Positions 44,871 to 53,340 of a stretch of DNA of 64,000 nucleotides are shown here, piece after piece. Where the stretch lies: positions 248,001 through 312,000 of the forward strand of contig NZ_VTWU01000007.1 of NCBI RefSeq assembly GCF_008727865.1, given 5' to 3'. Source of the stretch: Hymenobacter busanensis (GTDB taxonomy: Bacteria; Bacteroidota; Bacteroidia; Cytophagales; Hymenobacteraceae). How positions within the stretch are numbered: position 1 is the stretch's first letter; every line of letters starts with the position of its first letter. The notes under the pieces were generated by a model. That model was not told where the DNA came from, ran no database searches, and saw nothing but the letters and a program-made list of their open reading frames with translations. Position numbers and translations under genes: made by a program.

Positions 44871-45596
44871 AACAGCTGCTTCCATACTCAAAAGATGTTG
44901 ATATGCCGCCTTTCTAAAGGCTAATATTTTATCTGAAGCGTCAGCCCATATTGGACGATGCTCTTCGCCTTGCGTATCCATGAGCGCCGATATAGCTCGC
45001 TCATGCTCCCCCATTAACTGCTTCATTTGTTCTAAATCCTTCTCATTGCCAATTTTAATTTTATATAAAGCCAATTCGCTTCTGTATTTTAAATAATGTG
45101 AGCCAGCAAGCCTATATTGTTTAAATATCGCTTCGCCAGCATTAAGCAACATCTCAACTAAGTCAGAGTTACCTACATACAACTTCGTTTTTGCTTCAGC
45201 AATTTTATAATTAGTATAATAATCATCAAGCTTTTTTATTGTAGACATGATTTCCTCATAATTATCTTCATCATATCCCAAGTACTTTACACTACTGAAA
45301 TGCCTTAGAACTTCCATAGCCTCGAAACATTCGACTATAGCTTTTTTCTCTTCACCACGTAAAGAAATACGCATCTGATTTTTGTATTGCAAATCAGTGC
45401 GCAGTTGTTCTAGATCCTTACTAAACTCATTTTTGACTGCTTCTACTTGTTGCGTAATTCCAGCAATGTCTTCTTGAGTTGCTACGTTCTTACCCTTTTC
45501 GGTAAAGTAAGACTTAAAGAATGCTTGGTACATAGCCAGCATGAACAAAACAAACGCAAAGGCAGCGTTGAAGATTAGCAAGGCGTAGTTTGACAT
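44853..45596 (-). CDS. Single-pass membrane protein with cytoplasmic coiled coil
   Basis: This 247-aa protein has one N-terminal transmembrane helix (LLIFNAAFAFVLFMLAMYQAFF), a coiled-coil-like segment (ITQQVEAVKNEFSKDLEQLR) and a long helical, charged C-terminal part. No enzymatic motif was seen. The ATG at 45596 begins at the membrane helix; the longer frame upstream overlaps the hairpin side. Its AT-rich composition differs from the flanking core genes. Similar small TM plus helical proteins occur as unnamed cargo in defence islands. Confidence 0.75.
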   Translation of the reverse strand: MSNYALLIFNAAFAFVLFMLAMYQAFFKSYFTEKGKNVATQEDIAGITQQVEAVKNEFSKDLEQLRTDLQYKNQMRISLRGEEKKAIVECFEAMEVLRHFSSVKYLGYDEDNYEEIMSTIKKLDDYYTNYKIAEAKTKLYVGNSDLVEMLLNAGEAIFKQYRLAGSHYLKYRSELALYKIKIGNEKDLEQMKQLMGEHERAISALMDTQGEEHRPIWADASDKILAFRKAAYQHLLSMEAAVSQRSR

Positions 45597-45673
45597 AAAA
45601 GAGCGGAAACTTGGTCGGATACAATGATGCAAGCTATTAAACTCGCACGGACGTGCCAAACGTATGCTCTATA

Positions 45674-45723
45674 GAGTCCGGCCCGACTGGTAAGCTATTT
45701 CGCTTACCAGTCGGGCCGGACTC
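45674..45723. terminator. Strong hairpin between divergent units
   Basis: Perfect 21-bp arms (45674-45694, 45703-45723) have the core CCGGCCCGACTGG. It lies upstream of the membrane protein gene and before the RHH-like frame, so it may insulate the two units. Confidence 0.65.
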
Positions 45724-45871
45724 CTTATAAGCAGTGTATTATGCCCTTTTACAACTACGCAATTTTGCACATAAAAAAGACCGCAAGTGCCGCAGTGGTG
45801 TCGTTCGGTACTGCGGCCTAGGCAGTACACCAAACAACAATCCCCAACCACTTACTACTATGGTATAGTAA

Positions 45872-46351
45872 AACGCTACCGTCCAAGTTCAAGCCGCCCA
45901 GTCGCAGCAAAGCGCAGCTGCGCAGGTAGATGCACCGGAATTTGCACTCAGCCTAGAAAAGGCACCTGTCGCTGAAGTAGCCGAGGCTGCTGCCGAAGCT
46001 GCTGTTACGCTGCAACTCGATGGCCAGCCCACCAGCGCTGCCAAGCGTGAGCGCAACTACTCGCAGACGACCGTTGACAAGGAGGACCTCGACCGCCTCA
46101 ACGCCTTCAAGGCCCACGTCAAGGACACCATCGGCGTCAACGTGAGCAACCAGCGTATTATTAAGACCGCACTCGATGTGCTCACCAACAACCTTGAGCC
46201 CTTCATGCAGGAGCTGACTAACGAGGCGCACAACAAGAAGCGGCAGAAGGACCTCGCAGCGTACGAGGCGCTCAAGAAGCAGTTGGAGGCCGATGGTCTG
46301 CTCGGCGACAAGGCAGAAGCTCATGCAGAAGCCGAAGCAGCCGCCAAATGA
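45872..46351 (+). CDS. RHH-like protein with no normal start codon
   Basis: A clean frame of 159 codons follows two stop codons. The peptide starts NATVQVQAAQSQQSAAAQVD, is Ala-rich, and ends in a charged helix with ALKKQLEADGLLGDKAEAH as a typical stretch. A middle segment, TTVDKEDLDRLNAFKAHVKD followed by NVSNQRIIKTALDVL, has the strand-helix-helix pattern of ribbon-helix-helix DNA-binding proteins. The only ATG in frame (45860) is followed by GTA, TAG and TAA. The first alternative start is GTG at 46142, which would drop two thirds of the conserved-looking part. Either the gene is damaged or initiation is unusual. It could be a partner of the replication module. Confidence 0.55.
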   Translation, partial: NATVQVQAAQSQQSAAAQVDAPEFALSLEKAPVAEVAEAAAEAAVTLQLDGQPTSAAKRERNYSQTTVDKEDLDRLNAFKAHVKDTIGVNVSNQRIIKTALDVLTNNLEPFMQELTNEAHNKKRQKDLAAYEALKKQLEADGLLGDKAEAHAEAEAAAK

Positions 46352-46469
46352 GCTACAAAAGCCCTCTGGATTGGTTCTGAAGCCTTTTTTTATTCAATGC
46401 TTATGAGTTTATATGTTCTGAGTACAGGAAGTATGGTATCTTAGTCTTGGCGTATCAACAAGCATCCAA

Positions 46470-47435
46470 ATGAATATTGAATTAAAAATCAAACGGTTAG
46501 AAAGAGTACTTGATATGGCTGCCGAACTAAACGGCAAAACCATAGGGAATAGTGATTTTAAAGCTTGGCAAACTTATACAACTAGTGTCTTTAATGCTGT
46601 GTTTGGCGAAGAAGCCTTTCAAACTAAGCACTTTAAGTCAATTAAATTCATCCCTCATAGTGCATTTCAGCTGCCAGGTGAAACAGAAGAAGATTATAAA
46701 AAGCGAAGAGTAACAGCTGCAAACTATGGGCTAAATATCGTCAAAGGTGCCATCAAGGGTTATTTGGTAGACTTGAATGATGAAAAAGGGCATATTCAAG
46801 TAAGTCAAAGCCCTGCTGCATTGTCTACATCTTATTCTAAAGTCAAACGGGTGTTTGTAAGCCATGCTTCAAAGGATGTGAATTACGTTGAAGAACTAAT
46901 TGACCTACTTAAGCTTATTGGCTTACACAGAGACCAAGTATTTTGTACATCAGTCAAGGGTTACGGAATCCCACTCGGCTCTAATTTCTTAAGTGAATTA
47001 AAGGAGCGAATAAACGATGATGTATTAGTTTTATTTGTATTCTCACCTAACTTTTACGCAAGTCCAGTTTGCTTAGCTGAAATGGGGGCTGCCTGGGCAC
47101 TCTCTAAAGAACACATTCCGATTGTCATTCCCCCTTTTAAGTTTAGTGATATAAAAGGTGTGCTGCCTCATACCCAAGGTCTTATGATTAACGACAAACT
47201 TGAATTAAACGCATTAGCTGACAGAGTTGAGGAATTGTTTAAGCAGCCTAGCCACACGACAAATCCAGATTGGGAACGCAGTAGAGATAGAATCTTAGAA
47301 CGTATCAATAATTTAATTTACTTAGAGCAAGCAATAAAAGATGCCGAATACCTGGCGGATGAGCTAGAGAAAAGTGATAAAAATTATCAAAAGGCAAAAA
47401 AATATTTGAACAACAAGAACAGTAGGAGTAACTAA
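46470..47435 (+). CDS. TIR-domain protein (probable NADase defence effector)
   Basis: This 321-aa protein has an N-terminal helical region (residues 1-120, with a KAWQTYTTSVFNAVFG helix) followed by a TIR domain (126-250). The TIR shows KRVFVSHASKD at its first strand, a GYGIPLG loop, VLVLFVFSPNFYASPVCLAE and the catalytic-type Glu at residue 204 in CLAEMGAAWAL. TIR proteins with this Glu usually break down NAD. A C-terminal helix (LIYLEQAIKDAEYLADELE) ends the protein. It is not adjacent to Thoeris (5.4 kb away) and stands as its own unit, convergent with the HEPN/Toprim gene. Confidence 0.88.
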   Translation: MNIELKIKRLERVLDMAAELNGKTIGNSDFKAWQTYTTSVFNAVFGEEAFQTKHFKSIKFIPHSAFQLPGETEEDYKKRRVTAANYGLNIVKGAIKGYLVDLNDEKGHIQVSQSPAALSTSYSKVKRVFVSHASKDVNYVEELIDLLKLIGLHRDQVFCTSVKGYGIPLGSNFLSELKERINDDVLVLFVFSPNFYASPVCLAEMGAAWALSKEHIPIVIPPFKFSDIKGVLPHTQGLMINDKLELNALADRVEELFKQPSHTTNPDWERSRDRILERINNLIYLEQAIKDAEYLADELEKSDKNYQKAKKYLNNKNSRSN

Positions 47436-47562
47436 TACAATCTTATGCAAAAAGCGACAACGAAATGTGTGGCTCACTACTGCACCAAGGTAGAATAAAT
47501 TTTACTAATAAAGCATTGTTGAAAATTTAGGTCATTCCTCAGGGGGGAATTGGTGGTTTTAA

Positions 47563-48738
47563 TCATGAGCAGGCCTTGCAAATCGCATCTATCAATAGGC
47601 TTAATTTGGAGAAATTATATTTATCATCTATGGATTTAATATGTTTAAACTTTCTAATATAATCCTCCTTATTTTCAAGCGAACCGTGATAACAATTACA
47701 CTCTTTTACGTAATTTGTCCATCTGACTTTTGGTATTTGCCGCATTTTGTATTGTAAATCCAAGAAGCATTCAATCGCAACTGCCTTTCCATTAATATTT
47801 TCTACAGATTCACCGATAGGCCCTACCGTGGTAAAGCTTGTGAATTCTACTAAGTGGGGCAGTTTCATTACTTTCATCTGAGTTGGTAGTTTCATTGCAG
47901 CAATTTTATTGTATTTATCATTGCCTTCTATATCATTGTCAAAGATTACCAGTACTTTATTTTGAATGCCTATACTCACCAGCCCTTGACAAAATCTGAA
48001 TAAATTCCCGCTACCCGTAAATGGGTATCCATCTTCCATGTCAATGAAAGTGAAGAAGCCAGCTACATCGGGCCTTGTCATCTCCATTGCTTTTTTGATA
48101 ATGAAAGTATCCGTGTTGCCCTCCGTAACAATAAGGAATTTACCTTCTTTTGCAACGCCGCCCGTCAATTCTGATTCTGTAGCCCAGCCGCCCTCAATCA
48201 AATCAGCAGTGTGCCATTCAAGCCATATATCTTGATTCTTATCATTTTCTGCGAATAAACGAAGTAAGACAAGGGGGTCAAGTAAATCGCAGAAATACAC
48301 AACATCAAATTCAGTTAAAGCATTATTCTCGCAATGTTTTATAAATGGTTCATAATTAATTAATTCTTGGTAAAGAAAATTACCCATTTCATATTCGATA
48401 TAGCCTTGATACTTATAATTATTTATATTAACCTGGCTAAGCCAGTCGAATAACACCTTGGGTTCTACTTTAATATCAGCGCCATAAATGTATCTCAGAT
48501 TTACTTCATATATAGATTCGAGCTTTGCAAGCGAATAACCAATTAAGTCAAGTCGGGCTTTAACGTCCTTTAATTTGCATGCGCTTGCAAGTTTGTGTTC
48601 CTCAACTTCGTCAGCATAACTATAGGGGACCTTCTTTCTGTCAGATGGAAGAAACAAATTGGAATAGTCTCTATATCCATGGTTCTTACCCCAATCGAGT
48701 TGCAACCCATTCACTCTAAGAGTAATCATTGATCCCAT
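47563..48738 (-). CDS. HEPN/Toprim-domain protein
   Basis: This 391-aa protein has an N-terminal HEPN/Toprim-type module starting MGSMITLRVNGLQLDWGKN, which is the standard opening of that family. A Toprim domain follows with Glu 206 in FLIVTEGNTDTFIIKKA and the DxD pair at 267/269 in KVLVIFDNDIEGND. Toprim proteins of this group are nicking or cleaving enzymes in putative abortive-infection systems. AT-rich codons suggest recent acquisition. It lies convergent with the TIR gene and is otherwise alone. Confidence 0.87.
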   Translation of the reverse strand: MGSMITLRVNGLQLDWGKNHGYRDYSNLFLPSDRKKVPYSYADEVEEHKLASACKLKDVKARLDLIGYSLAKLESIYEVNLRYIYGADIKVEPKVLFDWLSQVNINNYKYQGYIEYEMGNFLYQELINYEPFIKHCENNALTEFDVVYFCDLLDPLVLLRLFAENDKNQDIWLEWHTADLIEGGWATESELTGGVAKEGKFLIVTEGNTDTFIIKKAMEMTRPDVAGFFTFIDMEDGYPFTGSGNLFRFCQGLVSIGIQNKVLVIFDNDIEGNDKYNKIAAMKLPTQMKVMKLPHLVEFTSFTTVGPIGESVENINGKAVAIECFLDLQYKMRQIPKVRWTNYVKECNCYHGSLENKEDYIRKFKHIKSIDDKYNFSKLSLLIDAICKACS

Positions 48739-48804
48739 ATAACTGGCGTGGTTTACTGTAAAACAATTTGTTTGACAAAACTTTATTGCAATACAAGTCT
48801 TCGA

Positions 48805-48981
48805 CTAATCACTCAGGAGTAAGTCGCCGATCTTGATGTAACCGTTGCAATATTCAAGGCAATAATCGCTGGTGAAGTTACAGGTGCGAACGATGCCGTT
48901 CTCATACTGATCGTAAAAGACTTCGCAGAAGTACGTGCCCATGTGGTAGAGGTTGATAGCGACTTCCTCTTCATATTTCAT
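48805..48981 (-). CDS. Small unknown protein (58 aa)
   Basis: A 58-residue frame reads MKYEEEVAINLYHMGTYFCE, then VFYDQYENGIVRTCNFT, and ends IKIGDLLLSD. It is acidic and aromatic-rich with four cysteines, so it looks like a folded small protein rather than random sequence. No family was recognised. The AT-rich region upstream may hold its promoter. Confidence 0.5.
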   Translation of the reverse strand: MKYEEEVAINLYHMGTYFCEVFYDQYENGIVRTCNFTSDYCLEYCNGYIKIGDLLLSD

Positions 48982-49080
48982 AGCAACTATAATAGTACCT
49001 CTCCTGCACGATAGGGGTCATTCGAGGTACATCCATTACGAACAGAGTGGAGATAGGTGCCAACAGTGATGGGCTATGTC

Positions 49081-49110
49081 ATAGGACAGGTGTCACCGGG
49101 TTTTCGCACT
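49081..49110 (+). repeat. Outlying iteron-like copy
   Basis: ATAGGACAGGTGTCACCGGG followed by TTTTCGCACT matches the iteron consensus of 50283-50560 apart from five bases. It lies far left of the main cluster. Confidence 0.55.
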
Positions 49111-49269
49111 GTTGTGATAATGCCCTTTTTTGGTGTTTTTCACCACCTAGCTATAGGGCCATTTAACTTTTTTGAATGTTACTAACATAATTATTATTGA
49201 ACTAATCCGTGTTAGTCGGCGGCCCTTTATACAAAGATCTTTTTATAAGCATTGCACTGCGCTAGAACT

Positions 49270-49289
49270 CTATCAACAATTGTTGATAG
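49270..49289. promoter_or_regulatory. Perfect 20-bp palindrome (operator)
   Basis: CTATCAACAATTGTTGATAG is self-complementary. It lies 17 bp upstream of the -33 of the next promoter, so a dimeric regulator probably binds there. Confidence 0.65.
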
Positions 49290-49306
49290 AATGCCGTGAA
49301 CTGCTT

Positions 49307-49338
49307 TTGCAGTTGCGGTTTTCGTGCTATTATCTTTG
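49307..49338 (+). promoter_or_regulatory. Strong Bacteroidota promoter of the replication module
   Basis: TTG (49307-49309), a 21-base spacer and TATCTTTG (49331-49338) make a good promoter. It starts a leader of about 215 nt before the 49563 gene. Confidence 0.7.
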
Positions 49339-49562
49339 CAGGGCAAGAGGGGAACACCACCCCAGGGAGTTACTAGCGCAGACCCTGAGGTCGCACTTAT
49401 CAGGCCGAGCCGCCGCCCCCGCCTTGTACCACTTCTTGGCGATTTGACTAACACCCCGACGGAATGGGGAGGGTGTACCGTGTGCTGCAGACTGCGGGGT
49501 CAATTCGCCAGCGTCCGCTCGGCCTATCCATTTCTTCTTATCCAACCTAACCCCTCAGTAAC
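49339..49562 (+). ncRNA. Long GC-rich leader, possible regulatory RNA
   Basis: This stretch has no open frame that fits the neighbours, but contains several GC-rich segments able to pair. It lies between a strong promoter and the ATG at 49563. It may be a structured 5' leader or a copy-control RNA; neither is proven. Confidence 0.3.
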
Positions 49563-50105
49563 ATGAGCAACAAAGACGTGCGTCCGAACGAGGATGCAAA
49601 TGCAAACACCAACAACCGCAAAGGGCTTGATCCCGACATCCAAGACTTCTCGCAGTGGCTAGACGAGAACATGGATGCCGCCGACAACCAGCGTGAGTTG
49701 ACCGACGAAGAGCACGAGCGGCTCGCCGCCAAGATGGACTACCACGACTACGTGGAGCAGTTTGAAAGCCTGAGTCCAGCTGAGCAGCTGTTCCTCGGCA
49801 AGGCAGAAGATGCCTTTAACAACCTCGGAAGCATGCTGCCTGACGCTGATCGTCGGTTCTTCGGCACGCTATCCGAAGCCGTTGACCTGGGGATAAAAAA
49901 CGCATTGGCTATGCCCTTGGGCACCAGTGGTGAGCGGTCTGTGGCCTATGCTGCAATAGTAGCCCCTGCGTACAATGCGTTACGGATGCGGCATGAGGCA
50001 ACGCACAAGCAGGAGGTAGATGCCTTCTTCGACGAGATGCAGGACGCCTTGGTCGATGCCTTGCGCTTAGCCCTAAGACTCGACGGCTCCACAGGCAGAA
50101 GCTAG
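49563..50105 (+). CDS. Acidic unknown protein of the replication module
   Basis: This 180-aa protein is rich in Asp, Glu and Asn. It begins MSNKDVRPNEDANANTNNRK, carries DIQDFSQWLDENMDAADNQ, and has a helical second half (ATHKQEVDAFFDEMQDALVD). No domain was recognised. Its place between the strong promoter and the iteron cluster suggests a plasmid-maintenance or replication-accessory role. A hairpin terminator follows 16 bp later. Confidence 0.7.
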   Translation: MSNKDVRPNEDANANTNNRKGLDPDIQDFSQWLDENMDAADNQRELTDEEHERLAAKMDYHDYVEQFESLSPAEQLFLGKAEDAFNNLGSMLPDADRRFFGTLSEAVDLGIKNALAMPLGTSGERSVAYAAIVAPAYNALRMRHEATHKQEVDAFFDEMQDALVDALRLALRLDGSTGRS

Positions 50106-50121
50106 AGTGGGTCTGCTCGTA

Positions 50122-50163
50122 CCCGAAAGCATCAACTCGGCTTTCAGAGTTGATGCTTTCGGG
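50122..50163 (+). terminator. Hairpin terminator after the 49563 gene
   Basis: Perfect 17-bp arms CCCGAAAGCATCAACTC and its complement end at 50163. It lies upstream of the iteron cluster. Confidence 0.75.
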
Positions 50164-50282
50164 CACTTGACTTGACCAGGTTACGCTTCGGCAACGTCTC
50201 GGGCCTGGCGCCTTGACGGCGGCCCGTCAACGTCCGGCCAGTAAGAACAGTGCGGTGCGAGGGGGAAGGGCGGGGGCAGGTT

Positions 50283-50560
50283 TATAGGATAAGTGTGTCC
50301 GGGTTTTCGCACGTATAGACAGGCAAGGGGAAGGGAGGCCGTCGGCCCATGCAGATATAGGATAAGTGTGTCCGGGTTTTTGCACCCACAGCTCAAGTGT
50401 CCGGGTTTTCGCTCGCATGAGTTGAACTGCTGGTGCCTGATACAAAAACTCGGACACACTTATCCTATAAACCTGCTCCGCTCACCTGCCCCTGCTATGC
50501 CCATTGCCTTGCTTGGTCCGTGTATCCGGGGTGCGAAAACCCGGACACACTTATGCTGTA
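50283..50560. repeat. Iteron-like repeat cluster (five copies, both orientations)
   Basis: The consensus TATAGGATAAGTGTGTCCGG followed by GTTTTCGCAC occurs forward at 50283-50312, 50356-50385 and, shortened, 50391-50415. It occurs reversed at 50444-50469 and 50531-50560. Spacing and divergent arrangement resemble a plasmid origin where an initiator binds direct and inverted iterons. The genes that follow encode a RHH-like protein and a polymerase-like protein. Confidence 0.8.
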
Positions 50561-50703
50561 TCATCGCCCCTAGTCCGCCCAACCTCCCCTCGCCTCTGGC
50601 TTGGCCCCCGAAGGGCGTTTAGTGAAGCGTATAGTTGAGAAATAAACTTCTGACTGTCTGAGACTTTTGGGCAATAGTAGCGTATAATAATCATATATAA
50701 AGC

Positions 50704-50880
50704 ATGGAAAACGACGCTATTACCCCCGAGCGCAAGCTGAGCAAAACCATCACGCTCACCCCCACGGCGCACGCTAATCTGGTGGCCTTGTCGAAGCGGC
50801 TGCGTGCTGAGCACGACCGCTACGTGACGGCCAGCGAGACCATCACCATCCTACTTGCTGCCTACGAGGCGGCGAGCTAA
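50704..50880 (+). CDS. Small RHH-like protein (58 aa)
   Basis: The protein reads MENDAITPERKLSKTITLTP, then TAHANLVALSKRLRAEHDRY and VTASETITILLAAYEAAS. The KTITLTPTAHANL strand and two helices, the second starting TASETITILLAAY, fit a CopG/Arc-type ribbon-helix-helix protein. It lies 143 bp after the iteron cluster and 100 bp before the polymerase-like gene, the usual place for a small copy-number repressor. The function is inferred from fold pattern and position. Confidence 0.65.
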   Translation: MENDAITPERKLSKTITLTPTAHANLVALSKRLRAEHDRYVTASETITILLAAYEAAS

Positions 50881-50980
50881 AAGAACCACAGGCAACGGCT
50901 CCCGACGTCATCTAGGGAGATAGCAAGGAGGGATGGCCATCCTTCCTTGCGCCTACCGTGTACAACCAGATGACACGACG

Positions 50981-52663
50981 ATGACACCTAAGAAAAGACT
51001 TTCCACTGCTGAACAAGCAGTAGCCAACGGCGCTTTGCAGCCGCTACGGGTTTGGCTGCCCGCCACCGTGAATGAGGCCACCTTCCGCCAGCAGTTCCAG
51101 CGCTGGATTGCCGCTGAACAGCCCACGTTTGAAACAGGCAAAGGGGCCTTCCTGGAGGACGAGTGCCTGCACCTGTTCTCCACGCTGGCCCTGACGGCGG
51201 GCCTGACCATCTACCGCTCGAAGCGTAGCGCCGATACGTTCAAGGACGGCTCGAAAGCCGTGACCAAGCAAACGGCCCTCGGCTACACCGGCCTGAGCCG
51301 TGACAACCTGCGCCAGCAGTTTGGCAACGGCTACGCCAAGTACATCGAGTTCCTACGCACCCACAACTACTTGCAGGTGTACGAGTTCTACGACAAGGAG
51401 GGCCTAATTAGCACGGGAGACGACCTGTTTGGCGTGGCCCCGGTCAAGCGTAACTACAGCTACAAAGCTAAGGGCCACAAGAAGGCCAACACGGGTTCGT
51501 ACATCGGAAAGAACTCCAGCAGCAGCGAGCAGGGCATGCCCAAGCACTACCGCCTGCACAACGACCATGCGCTGCCAACGGAGAACGGTAGCTTTGACGT
51601 GCTGTACTCCGTTGAGATGGGGCCCAAGTATTCCCACAAGGCCCACCGCTACTACACCAAACTCAAAGATCAGACGCTGGCTCGTCGTGCCGGCTTCCCG
51701 AAGCACCGGCAAGTGCTGGCCGAGTACGTGGACACGCTCGTGCGCAACGTGGACTTCGAGGACATGGAAGCTTGGCTACGCACGACAACCGACCAGATGC
51801 AGGACATGCCGCCCGTGTGGAGCCTGTACTACGTGGACCTGTTACGACAGGGCATCATTCAGTACGAGAACCTCTCCTGCGGCTTCGGCCACCGCCTGCA
51901 CACGCCGCTCACGAACATCGCCACGGAGCTACGGCGCTTTTTCAAGGTGGACGGTAGCCCTGTCGCCAGCCTAGACATTCGTTGCTCGCAGTTCGTGCTG
52001 GCCTCGTACCTATTCGAGTACCCGGAGCAGTGCTACCAGCTGCTGACGGCCGACGGCGACATGCCTACTGCCACGGTGAGCTACGTACTCGACACGCTGC
52101 ACGCTGCCTACAACGCTGACCCCAAGATTCGCCAGTACTGCCACGACGTGCGGACGCAAGACCTGTACGCCCACACGGCCGCTGAACTGGGCCTGAGCGA
52201 CCGTGGTACTGGCAAGAACCTGTGGTTCGGGGCGTTCTTCTCGATGCCCGGCGAGTTCGAACATACCAAGCAGAAGCTGAGACCACTTTACGGCACCTTG
52301 CTGGACGTTACCAGTGCCCTGAATGGTCCGGGTGAGGGCGACACCGAGAAGCGCAACCTCATGCCCATGATGCTGCAGCGCCTGGAGCAGCAGTTGATTA
52401 TCGAGGGAGTTGCTGCCCGCTTGCTAGACGCAGGCATCGGCCCGTTCGCAACCATCCACGACAGCATCCACACCAACGCCACAAGTGTTGACGCTGTCAT
52501 CAGTGCGCTGCAGGCTACCTACACAGACGCAGGGTTGCCGGTGCCCACGTTTAAGGTCGAAACCGAGGATGAGCAGGGGGCATTCATAAAGCAGCTGATC
52601 GAGCCAGCGGCTGCCCTAGTCGCAGTACAAGCGTCTATTGAAGTAATAGTGGCGAATCCCTAA
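50981..52663 (+). CDS. Replication-type protein with family-A DNA polymerase palm motifs
   Basis: This 560-aa protein shows three ordered blocks like those of family-A DNA polymerases. Motif A-like is VASLDIRCSQFVLASYLF (Asp 332). Motif B-like is RGTGKNLWFGAFFSM (Arg 408, Lys 412, Phe-Gly 416-417). Motif C-like is TIHDSIHTN (His 493, Asp 494). The N-terminal half (about residues 1-300) has no polymerase exonuclease domain. The ATG at 50981 is used; another ATG at 50933 would add 16 residues. With the iterons and small RHH protein this suggests the replication protein of the integrated element. The call rests on motifs alone; a degenerate or non-catalytic relative is possible. Confidence 0.6.
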   Translation: MTPKKRLSTAEQAVANGALQPLRVWLPATVNEATFRQQFQRWIAAEQPTFETGKGAFLEDECLHLFSTLALTAGLTIYRSKRSADTFKDGSKAVTKQTALGYTGLSRDNLRQQFGNGYAKYIEFLRTHNYLQVYEFYDKEGLISTGDDLFGVAPVKRNYSYKAKGHKKANTGSYIGKNSSSSEQGMPKHYRLHNDHALPTENGSFDVLYSVEMGPKYSHKAHRYYTKLKDQTLARRAGFPKHRQVLAEYVDTLVRNVDFEDMEAWLRTTTDQMQDMPPVWSLYYVDLLRQGIIQYENLSCGFGHRLHTPLTNIATELRRFFKVDGSPVASLDIRCSQFVLASYLFEYPEQCYQLLTADGDMPTATVSYVLDTLHAAYNADPKIRQYCHDVRTQDLYAHTAAELGLSDRGTGKNLWFGAFFSMPGEFEHTKQKLRPLYGTLLDVTSALNGPGEGDTEKRNLMPMMLQRLEQQLIIEGVAARLLDAGIGPFATIHDSIHTNATSVDAVISALQATYTDAGLPVPTFKVETEDEQGAFIKQLIEPAAALVAVQASIEVIVANP

Positions 52664-52812
52664 ACTAGCCTCTTCGACGACGCTGAATCTTTGGGATTCA
52701 GAACGGAGTTAGTATGGCCTGAATTGCCTCGGCTTGAACTCAGTGAACCAGGCTCACCCCAAGCGTCACCTAGTAATTAAGTCAATCAACTATTGCACTA
52801 ACTTGAAATGAT

Positions 52813-52838
52813 ACAGGCAGGTTTCTAAACCTGCCTGT
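52813..52838. terminator. Hairpin terminator between convergent genes
   Basis: Perfect 12-bp arms (ACAGGCAGGTTT and complement) with a two-base loop lie between the polymerase-like gene and thsB. Confidence 0.7.
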
Positions 52839-52847
52839 ACAAAGTAT

Positions 52848-53336
52848 TTATCTACCTGCATCTTTTGCCGCTGCCTCAATCCATTTATCAATGTTGAGGC
52901 GCCCTAGATCTCCTTCCCAACTGTAAGTTCGGTATTTCCCCAGTGAGGCCAAAGAACGCCCTACAGAATCAAAAGAGGTTGCCAAGGGGCTTGTACCGGG
53001 CGGGTCTACTTGGCTCTGCATGTTCCTCATGCCAGCAAGATTGATGCAAAGAATACCTCTGCCATCTCTGTGAGCCTTTTCTAGTTCATACTTAACCCAC
53101 CTGCGACTAGCTGTTTCATAGCCAGCAAGTACTACGACTACACCGCACCCGTTCATATTCGTGTCTATCCAATTTTGGATAGCTCTGTCACCTTGGCGTT
53201 CAATTGTTTCCCAGTCAGCACCTGACAGAAAAGGAGTCTGCTCGAAATGGTTTGATATAGTGTTGCACTCTCGAATTTGAGAAACTCGGATTGCGTCTCG
53301 CTTGTAATGAAAACTGAAAAAAACTCTGCGTGCCAT
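52848..53336 (-). CDS. thsB: Thoeris ThsB (DUF1863 TIR-like)
   Basis: This 162-aa protein is a TIR-like DUF1863 protein. It starts RRVFFSFHYKRDAIRVSQIR, and VVVVLAGYETASRRWVKYEL contains the catalytic-type Glu at residue 84. In known Thoeris systems ThsB senses infection and makes a cyclic ADP-ribose-type signal. The length and Glu position match Bacillus ThsB closely (from memory). It follows thsA by 4 bp. Together with thsA and an upstream TIR gene it forms a three-gene Thoeris operon. Confidence 0.93.
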   Translation of the reverse strand: MARRVFFSFHYKRDAIRVSQIRECNTISNHFEQTPFLSGADWETIERQGDRAIQNWIDTNMNGCGVVVVLAGYETASRRWVKYELEKAHRDGRGILCINLAGMRNMQSQVDPPGTSPLATSFDSVGRSLASLGKYRTYSWEGDLGRLNIDKWIEAAAKDAGR

Positions 53337-53340
53337 TTGC

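Noticed and set aside
45674-45723. The hairpin before the membrane protein as a retron-like ncRNA
   Set aside because: No reverse transcriptase gene is nearby and the hairpin is a simple perfect stem.
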